DNA of 11,873 nt from Smithella sp. D17 (GCA_000753945.1 JQOA01000258.1:1-11873); one strand, 5' to 3'. Shown: positions 1 through 6,025, counted from the first letter of the stretch. The notes: a model not told the origin generated them from the sequence alone. Program-made: numbers and translations.

Positions 1-452
1 AATTCAGGATGAGTCTTGTAAAGTAGTAAAATAATGGCGGAGTAATTAACAAAAGCAAAAGCAGACAGAAAAAGAAACTGCCGGATTCTCAACCTGAAAA
101 ATCCGAACACAAGCACAACCATATAAACAAGAAGAACCCCGCTTCTGGCCTCATAGGCGTAATACACAACCACCATAATCCAGAAGGTGGCTATCACCAT
201 CTGAAGAAGGGTCAGGCTCGGATCTTTAAAACTTTTGTTTAATCCGGTTCTGAATATTACATACAGCAGGACATTTAAGACAAAACTTGCTGAAACGCCG
301 GCCACCAGAATTATTAACGGAAAAGTTGTCAGTTCCAGTGAGTAGGCGATGAAGCAAATAACACTCCATATTAAATAAGCGCCGAAGGCCATGAGAAAGC
401 GTTTGATTCTCAAAGTCTGATCGAAATCTTTTTTGGGGAACAAACCAAACAC
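1..452 (-). CDS. N-terminal membrane region of a probable GGDEF diguanylate cyclase (partial)
   Basis: An open frame of about 150 codons on the minus strand runs off the left edge without a stop. It begins at GTG (452-450), with AAGGA about 8 nt upstream and an in-frame TAG about 11 codons upstream. After a basic start (FGLFPKKDF), it has several hydrophobic segments separated by short loops with the motifs IKRFLMAFGAYL, FKDPSLTLLQM and YYAYEARSG. From memory, this arrangement is that of the multi-helix membrane sensor found in front of GGDEF domains in diguanylate cyclases (the loop with DPSLTL and the YYA-EAR helix are characteristic). The catalytic GGDEF part would lie beyond the window, so c-di-GMP synthesis is an inference. 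It is transcribed in the same direction as the cold-shock gene but lies beyond that gene's terminator. Confidence 0.7.
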   Translation of the reverse strand, partial: MFGLFPKKDFDQTLRIKRFLMAFGAYLIWSVICFIAYSLELTTFPLIILVAGVSASFVLNVLLYVIFRTGLNKSFKDPSLTLLQMVIATFWIMVVVYYAYEARSGVLLVYMVVLVFGFFRLRIRQFLFLSAFAFVNYSAIILLLYKTHPE

Positions 453-545
453 GGATAATATCCTTAAGTAGAATCGAAAAATCAGCTATGATGATTTGCC
501 ATCATATACGTACATTTAAATTCGTCAAGTAAAGATTTTTGAGCA

Positions 546-586
546 TAAAAAAGCACCCCGGCGTGATTTCTCACACACGGAGTGCT
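546..586 (-). terminator. Rho-independent terminator of the cold-shock gene
   Basis: Read on the minus strand, AGCAC and GTGCT arms (582-586 and 552-556) enclose further CC/GG and TGA/TCA pairs around a GAAA loop. The second arm runs straight into six T (552-547). It starts about 25 nt after the stop of the cold-shock gene and separates it from the diguanylate cyclase gene. Confidence 0.85.
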
Positions 587-611
587 CATTGTTTTTAGTT
601 TTCGACAAAAA

Positions 612-812
612 CTAGATAGCTCTGACGTTTGTTGCTTCCTGGCCTTTTTTGCCCTGAGCAACATCAAAACTTACGCGCTGGCCTTCATTTAACGTCTTGA
701 AACCGTCGCCCTGAATCGAACTGAAATGTACAAATACATCGCCGCCCTCTTCATTCTCGATGAAGCCGAAGCCCTTGCTTTCGTTGAACCACTTTACTTT
801 ACCTTCTGACAT
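612..812 (-). CDS. CspA-family cold-shock protein
   Basis: This encodes a 66-residue single cold-shock domain, the normal full length of the CspA family. The protein starts MSEGKVKWFN and contains both nucleic-acid-binding motifs, RNP1 as KGFGFI (around residues 15-20) and RNP2 as VFVHF (around 29-33). The family binds single-stranded RNA and DNA, melts RNA structure and often acts as a transcription antiterminator. The ATG at 812 is preferred over an upstream in-frame start because AAAGGAGGA lies 8 nt before it and the family N-terminus begins there. The gene is monocistronic: it has its own promoter far upstream (981-1009), a long structured leader and a terminator directly after the stop. 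Many genomes carry several paralogs, so no cspA/C/E letter is assigned. Confidence 0.96.
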   Translation of the reverse strand: MSEGKVKWFNESKGFGFIENEEGGDVFVHFSSIQGDGFKTLNEGQRVSFDVAQGKKGQEATNVRAI

Positions 813-817
813 AATGC

Positions 818-832
818 TTATCCTCCTTTCAT
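818..832 (-). promoter_or_regulatory. Strong ribosome binding site overlapped by a four-codon mini-ORF
   Basis: On the minus strand, AAAGGAGGA (829-821) is the Shine-Dalgarno sequence of the cold-shock gene. An ATG at 832-830 opens a frame reading M-K-G-G followed by TAA (820-818), so the mini-ORF covers the whole Shine-Dalgarno sequence and ends 5 nt before the real ATG. The mini-ORF has no ribosome binding site of its own and may be accidental. The ribosome binding site itself is certain. Confidence 0.6.
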
Positions 833-869
833 AAATTTTTAAAAGTCGAACCAGCACCGTGACAGAACT

Positions 870-903
870 AAAAAAGCCACCAAGACTCTAAAGTACTGGT
901 GGC
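870..903 (-). terminator. Terminator-like hairpin in the leader of the cold-shock gene (possible attenuator)
   Basis: On the minus strand, GCCACCA (903-897) pairs with TGGTGGC (882-876) as a perfect 7-bp stem. ACT/AGT can pair inside the 14-nt loop. Six T follow directly (875-870). It lies between the predicted promoter (981-1009) and the start codon at 812, so it would stop transcription inside the leader if active. It could instead be the 3' end of a separate ~105-nt small RNA, or a late terminator for the hydrolase operon whose stop is about 250 nt upstream. Confidence 0.7.
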
Positions 904-980
904 TAACCTATGTGCTTCAAAATGTCTAAATTCAACTCTTTCCTTCGCATCTTTATTTCTAAATATCCGAAGTTGACGCT

Positions 981-1009
981 ATACTATGGCAATAGCGGAT
1001 AATAGTCAA
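981..1009 (-). promoter_or_regulatory. Sigma70-type promoter of the cold-shock gene
   Basis: On the minus strand, TTGACT (1009-1004) is followed after exactly 17 nt by TAGTAT (986-981), matching 5/6 and 4/6 of the consensus. The predicted transcript would start near 974, giving a leader of about 160 nt. Long leaders of this size are typical of cold-inducible csp genes. The rest of 904-1152 is AT-rich and holds no gene that I can support. Confidence 0.6.
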
Positions 1010-1152
1010 GGTTTATTTGCCAAGATATTGGTTTTTAAGAAAAACATTGATAAGATATATCCGGCTTCCTCATATAAAGCAGGACGTTACAGTGTTTATG
1101 CTTTTGAAGAATATATTTTTATATTTAAGATAAAGAAAGCTTTTTATCAATT

Positions 1153-2067
1153 CTATCGGGGAATATTATGGGGGGGGGGATTGATCAGACTGCAAGCCAC
1201 AAGAAATGATTCAACTTCTTTAAAAACATTGCCGGCGATTTTACCACGAACAATTCCATGCATATTATAATTAATCCAGGCGAAATATTTTTTTTTCGTT
1301 CCCAGAAGATTAAATATCGCGGGACCACTTTGCGGCGCTACTTTCGGATCATTTTTTGCCTGAATCACCAGCGCCGGAATATTAATATCAGGAAGCGATT
1401 TGCGTACTTTTCTCATCAATTTTTTTACCTGAACAAAGGCGCTGACCGGACAGAGAAGATAGTTGATGTGAGGATTATCCGCATTGTTTTTCATAAACTC
1501 CACCGCAAGATTACCCATGCCAAAATGATTACAAAAATGATTAAACGCGTTTAAAGCTTCAGCAAACCTCGATGAAAAGCTTTTAAATTTCAACGGCGCG
1601 CTGACAGCAATCACTGCTTCAAAATCACGGGGTTTCATAATAACGGATTGCAAAGCAAGACCTGCTCCGGTGGAAAAACCGGCTATTAGAATTTTTTTAC
1701 AACATTTTTTCAGAATAGCGTGGCCGCTATCAACCGAATTAAGCCAGTCATGATAGTTGCGATGGGAGAGATCTTTGGAGGAGGTCCCGTGACCTGAAAG
1801 TCTGGGAGCATATACAGTCAAACCTTTTTCGTGCAGAAACTGCGCCCACTCCTTTACTTCCTCCGGCGCGGCCATCAGCCCGTGAATAAGGAGAACACCG
1901 GTATCAGACCCGGGAGAGCGCAACAGAAACGGCATCCCGATCTCCTGAGGTTTGCTCTCCCCCGCGGAATAATTATTTTTATACTCTCTTATAAATAACT
2001 CCGACTCGGCTGCCAGAAGCATATCCATCGACTTGCCGGTTTTTGTGGAATCAAGTGTTGCGTTCAT
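1153..2067 (-). CDS. Alpha/beta-hydrolase (carboxylesterase / monoacylglycerol-lipase type)
   Basis: This is a 304-residue cytoplasmic-type serine hydrolase without a signal peptide. The oxyanion-hole motif LLIHGL is near residues 59-64, and the nucleophile elbow GFSTG at 130-134 makes Ser132 the nucleophile. A likely acid, Asp240, lies in QAKNDPKVAPQSG, and the catalytic His270 is in NYNMHG. This order and spacing fit the esterase/lipase family that cleaves short or medium acyl esters; the substrate cannot be told from sequence. The gene follows the PAQR gene with only 3 nt between stop and ATG and no good ribosome binding site of its own, so it is probably translationally coupled. The last codons run through a ten-base C tract (Asn-Pro-Pro-Pro-His), so a slip there would change the C-terminal tail but not the catalytic core. 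Confidence 0.88.
   Translation of the reverse strand: MNATLDSTKTGKSMDMLLAAESELFIREYKNNYSAGESKPQEIGMPFLLRSPGSDTGVLLIHGLMAAPEEVKEWAQFLHEKGLTVYAPRLSGHGTSSKDLSHRNYHDWLNSVDSGHAILKKCCKKILIAGFSTGAGLALQSVIMKPRDFEAVIAVSAPLKFKSFSSRFAEALNAFNHFCNHFGMGNLAVEFMKNNADNPHINYLLCPVSAFVQVKKLMRKVRKSLPDINIPALVIQAKNDPKVAPQSGPAIFNLLGTKKKYFAWINYNMHGIVRGKIAGNVFKEVESFLVACSLINPPPHNIPR
1170..1179. repeat. Homopolymer tract of ten G (C on the coding strand)
   Basis: Ten consecutive G on the plus strand, equal to ten C in the minus-strand hydrolase gene, five codons before its stop. One extra C would end the protein right after a fourth proline. One missing C would skip the normal stop and extend the frame by several codons to a TAA. 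Such tracts are prone to polymerase slippage and to sequencing error. Confidence 0.95.
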
Positions 2068-2070
2068 TAT

Positions 2071-2718
2071 TTAACTGAGATGGGAATAAACTCCGTAAAT
2101 CATGGCGTAATGGAGCACTCCGCCAATCAGGACCATGATATGAAAGAGTTCATGGAAACTGAAAATACCCGGAATCATTTTTGGTTTTTTGATGGCGTAA
2201 ATAATACCCCCTATTGTAAAAGCGGCGGCGCCGGAAAGCATCAGGACACTTTGAGAGATGGACATATTGGAAAGCATCTGTTTGATGGTGAAAATCCCTG
2301 ACCAGCCCATGAATAGATATATGACCGCGTATAGTGTTCGGGGAGCTCTCGGGAAAAAAATCTGGGAAATTAATCCGACACCTACGAGACTCCACTGAAA
2401 AGCAATCATTGACCATTTGTATGGCCCGTCCAGGTAAAAATAACATACCGGAGTAAAAGTTCCCGCAATCATGAAAAATATTGCCAGGCGATCCATTCTT
2501 CTCCAGAACGACAACTCGTTTTCTTTCTTTTTGAAGGCATGATACAGAGAACTTGCTGAAAAAAGAAAAACAACAGAAATTCCATATATAAGAGCAGTAA
2601 CCAGACCGGAGGCCGAGTAGTCTGCGACCAGTACTAAAAATACAGTGCCAACTAACGCCGCGACAGCGCCAGCCAGATGAGAATAGAAGTTAAATGATTC
2701 CTGTTTTCTTATAGGCAT
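2071..2718 (-). CDS. PAQR / hemolysin III family membrane protein
   Basis: This 215-residue protein has about seven hydrophobic helices and no cleavable signal peptide. The zinc-site residues of the hemolysin III/PAQR family are all visible: SASSLYH (His60), RRMDRL (Asp76) and FHELFH (His189 and His193). The length matches bacterial members (about 200-220). The family is related to eukaryotic adiponectin receptors. Hydrolase activity on lipids and roles in membrane homeostasis have been proposed, and the hemolysin name reflects one early report, so no toxin role should be assumed. AAGGA lies 6 nt before the ATG. It is the first gene of a two-gene unit with the hydrolase that follows, a pairing that suggests membrane-lipid turnover (inference). 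Confidence 0.92.
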   Translation of the reverse strand: MPIRKQESFNFYSHLAGAVAALVGTVFLVLVADYSASGLVTALIYGISVVFLFSASSLYHAFKKKENELSFWRRMDRLAIFFMIAGTFTPVCYFYLDGPYKWSMIAFQWSLVGVGLISQIFFPRAPRTLYAVIYLFMGWSGIFTIKQMLSNMSISQSVLMLSGAAAFTIGGIIYAIKKPKMIPGIFSFHELFHIMVLIGGVLHYAMIYGVYSHLS

Positions 2719-2947
2719 GGTTATTCCTTTTTATCTTTAATTGTTATTTGCCATCGAGGGGATTATTATGGATGCGATAGAAGGAATGCCATAACTTTAC
2801 CCGATCAAGCAGTTTCTAGCACATTTTAACTCAGAATTCTTTATTTTTTATTTATGTCAATGGTATTATACATTTGGCACTTGTCCGAACCCATTTCACA
2901 ATCTCCTTTTTATCACTTGCCAGCACCAAGGCAGATCTTTTTTTACT

Positions 2948-2974
2948 TTGACGTTGGGATTAATTTGTTATAAA
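2948..2974 (+). promoter_or_regulatory. Candidate promoter for the monooxygenase-dehydrogenase operon
   Basis: TTGACG (2948-2953) is followed by TATAAA (2969-2974) with a spacer of only 15 nt, shorter than ideal. The start would lie about 16 nt before the ATG. The remainder of the 278-bp divergent gap (2719-2996) is AT-rich. On the minus strand, a TATAAT near 2865-2870 could serve the PAQR gene, but it has no convincing -35 box. Confidence 0.4.
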
Positions 2975-2996
2975 AATTTTGAGACGGGGGGCCTTT

Positions 2997-3311
2997 ATGA
3001 TTGTTACTGTTGTAAATGTTGTTGTTAAACCGGAAAATATTGAGCAGTTTATTGAAGCAACGATAGAGAATCATCAAAATTCAACCAAAGAAAAAGGGAA
3101 TCTCCGGTTTGATTTCTTACAGCACCGGGATAACCCTTCGGCATTTACTTTGTACGAAGCATATGAATCCGACGAGGTTGCTGCCGCGCATAAAAAAACA
3201 GCTCATTATTTAAAGTGGCGTGATGCCGTTGAGTCCTGGATGGCTAAGCCGCGCGAAGGAATCGCCCATAATGTTTTGGCACCTCTGGGAAAATCTGCAT
3301 GGAATCGATAA
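2997..3311 (+). CDS. LsrG-like antibiotic biosynthesis monooxygenase (ABM) domain protein
   Basis: This 104-residue protein is one ABM ferredoxin-like domain, the usual size of the family. It resembles LsrG of the autoinducer-2 pathway as I recall it: a hydrophobic first strand (MIVTVVNVVV), then NHQNSTKEKGNLRFDFLQ, then FTLYEAY, an AAHKKTAHY segment and a C-terminal AKPREG element. ABM proteins act as small homodimeric oxygenases or isomerases on quinone-like or reactive carbonyl compounds. The ATG at 2997, preceded by a G-rich box (2986-2991), is chosen over an in-frame TTG at 2979. The end overlaps the dehydrogenase start by 13 nt, so the two are co-expressed. A role in modifying a small signal or reactive metabolite is plausible but not shown. 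Confidence 0.88.
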   Translation: MIVTVVNVVVKPENIEQFIEATIENHQNSTKEKGNLRFDFLQHRDNPSAFTLYEAYESDEVAAAHKKTAHYLKWRDAVESWMAKPREGIAHNVLAPLGKSAWNR

Positions 3312-4474
3312 GCGCGTTGAACATTGCGGGGCTGCCCAAAATATATTTTGGCGCAGGTAAATTTCCCGAACTTCATACAATAATCCCTTCTTTTGGTCGT
3401 AATGTGCTGATTCTTACCGGCGGTGAATCGCTGAAAAAGTCCGGCCGATTCAAGGCGCTGGCCCTGCAGCTTAATCAGGCTCAAGTCAAATACAAGGTCG
3501 TGTCTGTTTGGGAGGAACCCACAACAGAACGTATCGATGCCATTGCCTCTGAATTTCGGAAGATGCCGGTCGAGGTTGTTGTCGCCATCGGTGGCGGCAG
3601 TGTCATTGATTTTGGTAAAGCCGTTTCCGCCATGCTCGTCGCGGATGGCTCTGTGAAAAATTATCTGGAAGGTGTCGGAACAAAAAAACCATCCGGCACA
3701 AAAGTTCCGTTTATTGCCGTTCCGACAACCGCCGGCACGGGAAGTGAAGTGACAAAAAATGCCGTCGTCTGCGACCGTAAAGAAGGTTACAAAAAATCTC
3801 TCCGGCATGATGCCTATACACCTGATGTCGCCCTCGTCGATCCCGAACTGACACTGACCCTGCCCCGGCATATTACCATCGCCTGCGGACTGGATGCCGT
3901 CTCGCAATTGATCGAAGCTTACACCTCAATAAATGTGGACGTTTCTACCGATTCACTGGCCTTAAAGGCGCTTTGGGGAGCATCAGAAAGTCTGCTTCCT
4001 CTTGCTCTCGGGCAAAGCAATGATATCTCTCTGCGTTCGAAAATGTCCTATGCAGCATTGGTTTCGGGAATCAGATTCAGCCGATCCGGGCTTGGCGCTG
4101 TACACGGTATTGCCGGACCCGTGGGCGGACTCTTTCCGGTACCGCACGGCATAGCCTGCGGAAAGCTCCTGTTTCCGGTAATGACTTTTGTGATAAAAAA
4201 AATTGTTGATGAAAAGAATATTACCGCCCAAAAGCGCTTTGCTGATATCGGAAAAATATTCACCGGTGAAGCAGGTGGTGACGATATCTTTTATTGCAAA
4301 CAATTCCTAAGCACTCTGGACAAATGGACACGAACGCTGAAGCTCCCGCAGTTCTCCCGTTTCGGCATGACGGCCGCTCATATGGAAAAAGCCATTGCCC
4401 TGGCAGATAGTAAAAACAGCCCGGCCATTCTTTCCAAAGAAGAAATGAAAGTCATTCTGGAAGTCGTGCGGTAA
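3299..4474 (+). CDS. Iron-containing alcohol dehydrogenase family protein
   Basis: This 391-residue protein has the normal length for group III metal-dependent alcohol dehydrogenases. The N-terminal dinucleotide-binding half carries GGGSVIDFGK (98-107) and the phosphate/nicotinamide loop TTAGTGSEVT (143-152). The C-terminal half carries metal ligands Asp199 (GLDAVSQ), His269 (GAVHGIAG) and His283 (PVPHGIACG). The position four residues after Asp199, a histidine in FucO-type enzymes, is Gln203 here. I recall related subfamilies with the same glutamine, so this is probably a subfamily trait rather than a defect. The expected reaction is NAD(P)-dependent interconversion of an alcohol and an aldehyde. 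The start at 3299 lies inside the ABM gene (13-nt overlap), which suggests that both act on one substrate. Confidence 0.93.
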   Translation: MESISALNIAGLPKIYFGAGKFPELHTIIPSFGRNVLILTGGESLKKSGRFKALALQLNQAQVKYKVVSVWEEPTTERIDAIASEFRKMPVEVVVAIGGGSVIDFGKAVSAMLVADGSVKNYLEGVGTKKPSGTKVPFIAVPTTAGTGSEVTKNAVVCDRKEGYKKSLRHDAYTPDVALVDPELTLTLPRHITIACGLDAVSQLIEAYTSINVDVSTDSLALKALWGASESLLPLALGQSNDISLRSKMSYAALVSGIRFSRSGLGAVHGIAGPVGGLFPVPHGIACGKLLFPVMTFVIKKIVDEKNITAQKRFADIGKIFTGEAGGDDIFYCKQFLSTLDKWTRTLKLPQFSRFGMTAAHMEKAIALADSKNSPAILSKEEMKVILEVVR

Positions 4475-4529
4475 GAAATATTACTTCCTTGATTTAACCT
4501 AATGGACACCATGGCTCGCCGGAGTAACA

Positions 4530-4545
4530 TCCCGCGTATGCGGGA
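4530..4545. other. Perfect hairpin between convergent genes
   Basis: TCCCGC (4530-4535), loop GTAT, GCGGGA (4540-4545). It lies 55 nt after the dehydrogenase stop and 16 nt from the end of the minus-strand DUF1284-like gene. No T tract follows on either strand, so it is at best a weak or Rho-assisted terminator or an mRNA-end stabiliser. Confidence 0.5.
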
Positions 4546-4561
4546 CGGGACTGACAAGCGG

Positions 4562-4816
4562 TCAAGGGAAACTGAACACTGCACAAATTTGTTTCCATGG
4601 ACAGCGGGTTTTACAAAATTCCAGCGGTGCCTTTTCCCTGATGAGTGCAATCAGCGCCCTTAGCGTTATCTCTTCCCCGTAAAAAATACCTAGCCCTTTT
4701 AGTACTTTCGCATCCCATTTTTTGACTTCTTCTTCATTGCCGAAAGGGTTCTCGCAACGTTTATCTTGACATACATGACAGCTCTTTCTATACTCACTTA
4801 AACAAAAAGATACCAT
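4562..4816 (-). CDS. Short DUF1284-like cysteine-rich protein (N-terminally truncated)
   Basis: This 84-residue protein matches, from memory, the C-terminal half of DUF1284: a CHVCQDKRC segment, then a helix with EEVKKWDAKVLKGLG, then GEEITLRALIALIREKAP, and the final CKTRCPWKQIC. Full-length members are about 130-150 residues and begin with an HHLLC motif; that half is missing here. An in-frame TAG lies nine codons before the ATG, and there is no Shine-Dalgarno sequence, so a longer frame cannot be recovered in this register. The family function is unknown; the paired CxxC-type motifs suggest metal or Fe-S binding. It could be a decayed gene or a genuinely short version. It is convergent with the dehydrogenase and divergent from the lipocalin-like gene. 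Confidence 0.55.
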   Translation of the reverse strand: MVSFCLSEYRKSCHVCQDKRCENPFGNEEEVKKWDAKVLKGLGIFYGEEITLRALIALIREKAPLEFCKTRCPWKQICAVFSFP

Positions 4817-4871
4817 TATTTTACGTAAGTGAAAGCGGAACTATCCCGCCGTTAAAATGGAGAAGATTTTT

Positions 4872-5336
4872 ATGAGTGATAAACGGTTCGTTGGAACTTG
4901 GAAACTGAAATCCGTGATGAAAAAATCATCGGCAGGTACTGTAAGCAAACCCTTTGCGGATTATCCCCTCGGATACATATCCTATATGCCAGACGGTTTC
5001 ATGCATGCAATCCTGATGAAGTCTGAAAGGAATCCTATCGGTGTGCCCCCGGAAGAGCTCATCGATGCCGCAAGCACGAAAAAGTTGTTTATATCCTGGC
5101 GATATATAAAGGCAGGCATAAGGTACTTAAAAGCAATGACATCTTTTGTGTCTTATTGCGGCACTTACGAAATTCGCGAGGACACTGTTGTGCACAGGGC
5201 AAAAGCCGCTACGATTCCCGACTGGATTGGAACTGATCTTTCACGCAAGTTTGTCTTTGGCGAAAATACGCTTACTCTTACGGCCCATGATAATGCGGGA
5301 AATGTCATGGACCTGATCTGGGAGCGTGTTTTATGA
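4872..5336 (+). CDS. Lipocalin-like domain protein
   Basis: This 154-residue single-domain protein has no signal peptide. The N-terminal VGTWKL is the first strand of the lipocalin-like family (Lipocalin_5 type, as recalled). It is followed by YPLGYISYMPDGFMHA, a middle helix, then VSYCGTYEI, a segment with IPDWIGTDLSRKF, and the terminal LIWERV. These are the family's conserved stretches in the expected order. Members are small beta-barrel proteins presumed to bind a hydrophobic ligand; several are annotated as polyketide-related. The ATG at 4872 is preferred over the one at 4857 because GGAG at 4859-4862 then sits 9 nt upstream as ribosome binding site. The zinc-ribbon gene begins 28 nt after the stop, probably in the same transcript. 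Confidence 0.85.
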   Translation: MSDKRFVGTWKLKSVMKKSSAGTVSKPFADYPLGYISYMPDGFMHAILMKSERNPIGVPPEELIDAASTKKLFISWRYIKAGIRYLKAMTSFVSYCGTYEIREDTVVHRAKAATIPDWIGTDLSRKFVFGENTLTLTAHDNAGNVMDLIWERVL

Positions 5337-5364
5337 AACAAAACAAGTTTAAAGAGACTTGATT

Positions 5365-5547
5365 ATGAAAAGATGTCCTCATTGCCGGGAAAGGTTTCAG
5401 GATAATGTTTCTGCATGTCTTTACTGCGATGGACCACTTGAAACAATAGAGCCGCTTCGAAAAAAACTCCTGTTAAACAGAATAAAAAAGAACAAAGTGA
5501 CACAAAAGCAGGGGAAAAGTGGAAGGAGTTCTGTATTCCGATCATAA
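5365..5547 (+). CDS. Zinc-ribbon protein, zero-frame product (interrupted before its membrane helix)
   Basis: The zero frame encodes 60 residues. The first 21 form a zinc ribbon with CPHC (Cys4, Cys7) and CLYC (Cys18, Cys21). An acidic and then very basic stretch follows and the frame ends in low-complexity sequence. A run of seven A at 5460-5466 lies in the register A-AAA-AAA, a classical -1 slippery heptamer. Shifting to -1 at this point joins the zinc ribbon to a Lys-rich linker and a clear transmembrane helix (see 5466-5825), the common layout of small zinc-ribbon membrane proteins. The intact gene was therefore probably a fusion of both parts. Whether the shift is programmed, a mutation or a base-calling error cannot be decided here. 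The ATG at 5365 is preferred over a TTG at 5359; the ribosome binding site is weak. Confidence 0.6.
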   Translation: MKRCPHCRERFQDNVSACLYCDGPLETIEPLRKKLLLNRIKKNKVTQKQGKSGRSSVFRS

Positions 5548-5825
5548 CAACTATTATAATCGTCGGCATTCTATTTACGATTTCACAAATAAAATACTTC
5601 AACAAAGACAAGGAACAAGTTACGGAAATTAAGTCAATGCAGATTGATGCGCATGATGCTTCAACATCGGTACATTCTTCAATATCAGAACCTGCATCAT
5701 CGCCAGACCCTCTTAAGACGCTTACTACCGCCATTAATTTGTACAATAATGCCTTCGCTTTTTCATTCCCAATTCTCCGCGGTCAACGTACTTTTTCAAC
5801 AGATCGGCGCTTTGCTGCGCGCTGA
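5466..5825 (+). pseudogene. -1-frame membrane half of the zinc-ribbon gene
   Basis: Reading in the -1 frame from the A7 tract gives 119 residues up to TGA at 5823. They comprise a basic linker, a strong hydrophobic helix (roughly IPIITTIIIVGILFTI) ending in a basic flank, then a Ser/Pro-rich extracytoplasmic linker containing SSPDPLKTL. The frame has no good start of its own, which supports joining it to the zinc ribbon upstream (153 residues in total). The last ~40 residues look unlike a normal folded domain, and from about 5750 the coding signal moves to the frame of the antitoxin-like ORF, so the natural C-terminus is probably lost as well. Confidence 0.5.
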
Positions 5826-6012
5826 TTTCAAGCCGGTAAAGGAAAAAGAATTGGAAAATATAGAAAACGCCCTCAAATCAAGAAGAAAAGACACAACGAT
5901 GACCATTAGAGTGAATAGCGAAGATATTGAAAAAATTAAGAGCAAAGCAAAAAAATTGGGAATTAAATACCAATCTTATATTACAGAAATTATACATCAG
6001 GTCGCTCAATAA
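5749..6012 (+). CDS. CopG/ribbon-helix-helix antitoxin-like protein, orphan
   Basis: The last ~65 codons resemble the CopG-type antitoxins often paired with RelE/BrnT-like toxins, as I recall them: DFKPVKEKELENIENAL, then a TMTIRVNSEDIEKIKSKAKK DNA-binding strand and helix, then LGIKYQSYITEIIHQ. The segment before DFKPV is not typical, and the native N-terminus seems replaced by sequence of the broken zinc-ribbon gene. The true start is uncertain. ATG 5749 is in frame but lacks a ribosome binding site. TTG 5851 has AAAGGA 7 nt upstream but would remove part of the conserved region. No toxin gene is adjacent on either side, so it is either an orphan or a remnant. Antitoxins of this class bind operator DNA through the N-terminal strand and the toxin through the C-terminal part. 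Confidence 0.5.
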   Translation: MPSLFHSQFSAVNVLFQQIGALLRADFKPVKEKELENIENALKSRRKDTTMTIRVNSEDIEKIKSKAKKLGIKYQSYITEIIHQVAQ

Positions 6013-6025
6013 TTAATTCTAATGA

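Noticed and set aside
482..667. Minus-strand 61-codon ORF overlapping the end of the cold-shock gene
   Set aside because: It runs through the csp terminator and coding end in another frame and has no recognisable content.
986..1270. Plus-strand ORF of 94 codons across the csp promoter region and the hydrolase 3' end
   Set aside because: Low-complexity, lysine/aromatic-rich translation, no ribosome binding site, overlaps the hydrolase gene and the predicted csp promoter.
2841..2900. TATAAT and TTGACA on the minus strand as a promoter for the PAQR gene
   Set aside because: The two boxes occur in the wrong order (TATAAT upstream of TTGACA) and neither has a proper partner at about 17 nt.
3206..3907. 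Minus-strand ORF of 233 codons
   Set aside because: It lies entirely antisense to the monooxygenase and dehydrogenase genes, whose products are clearly recognisable; its Gly/Asp/His-rich composition is typical of an antisense shadow.
5363..5746. Minus-strand ORF of 127 codons with a hydrophobic stretch
   Set aside because: Antisense to the zinc-ribbon gene; the hydrophobic part mirrors the real plus-strand transmembrane helix.
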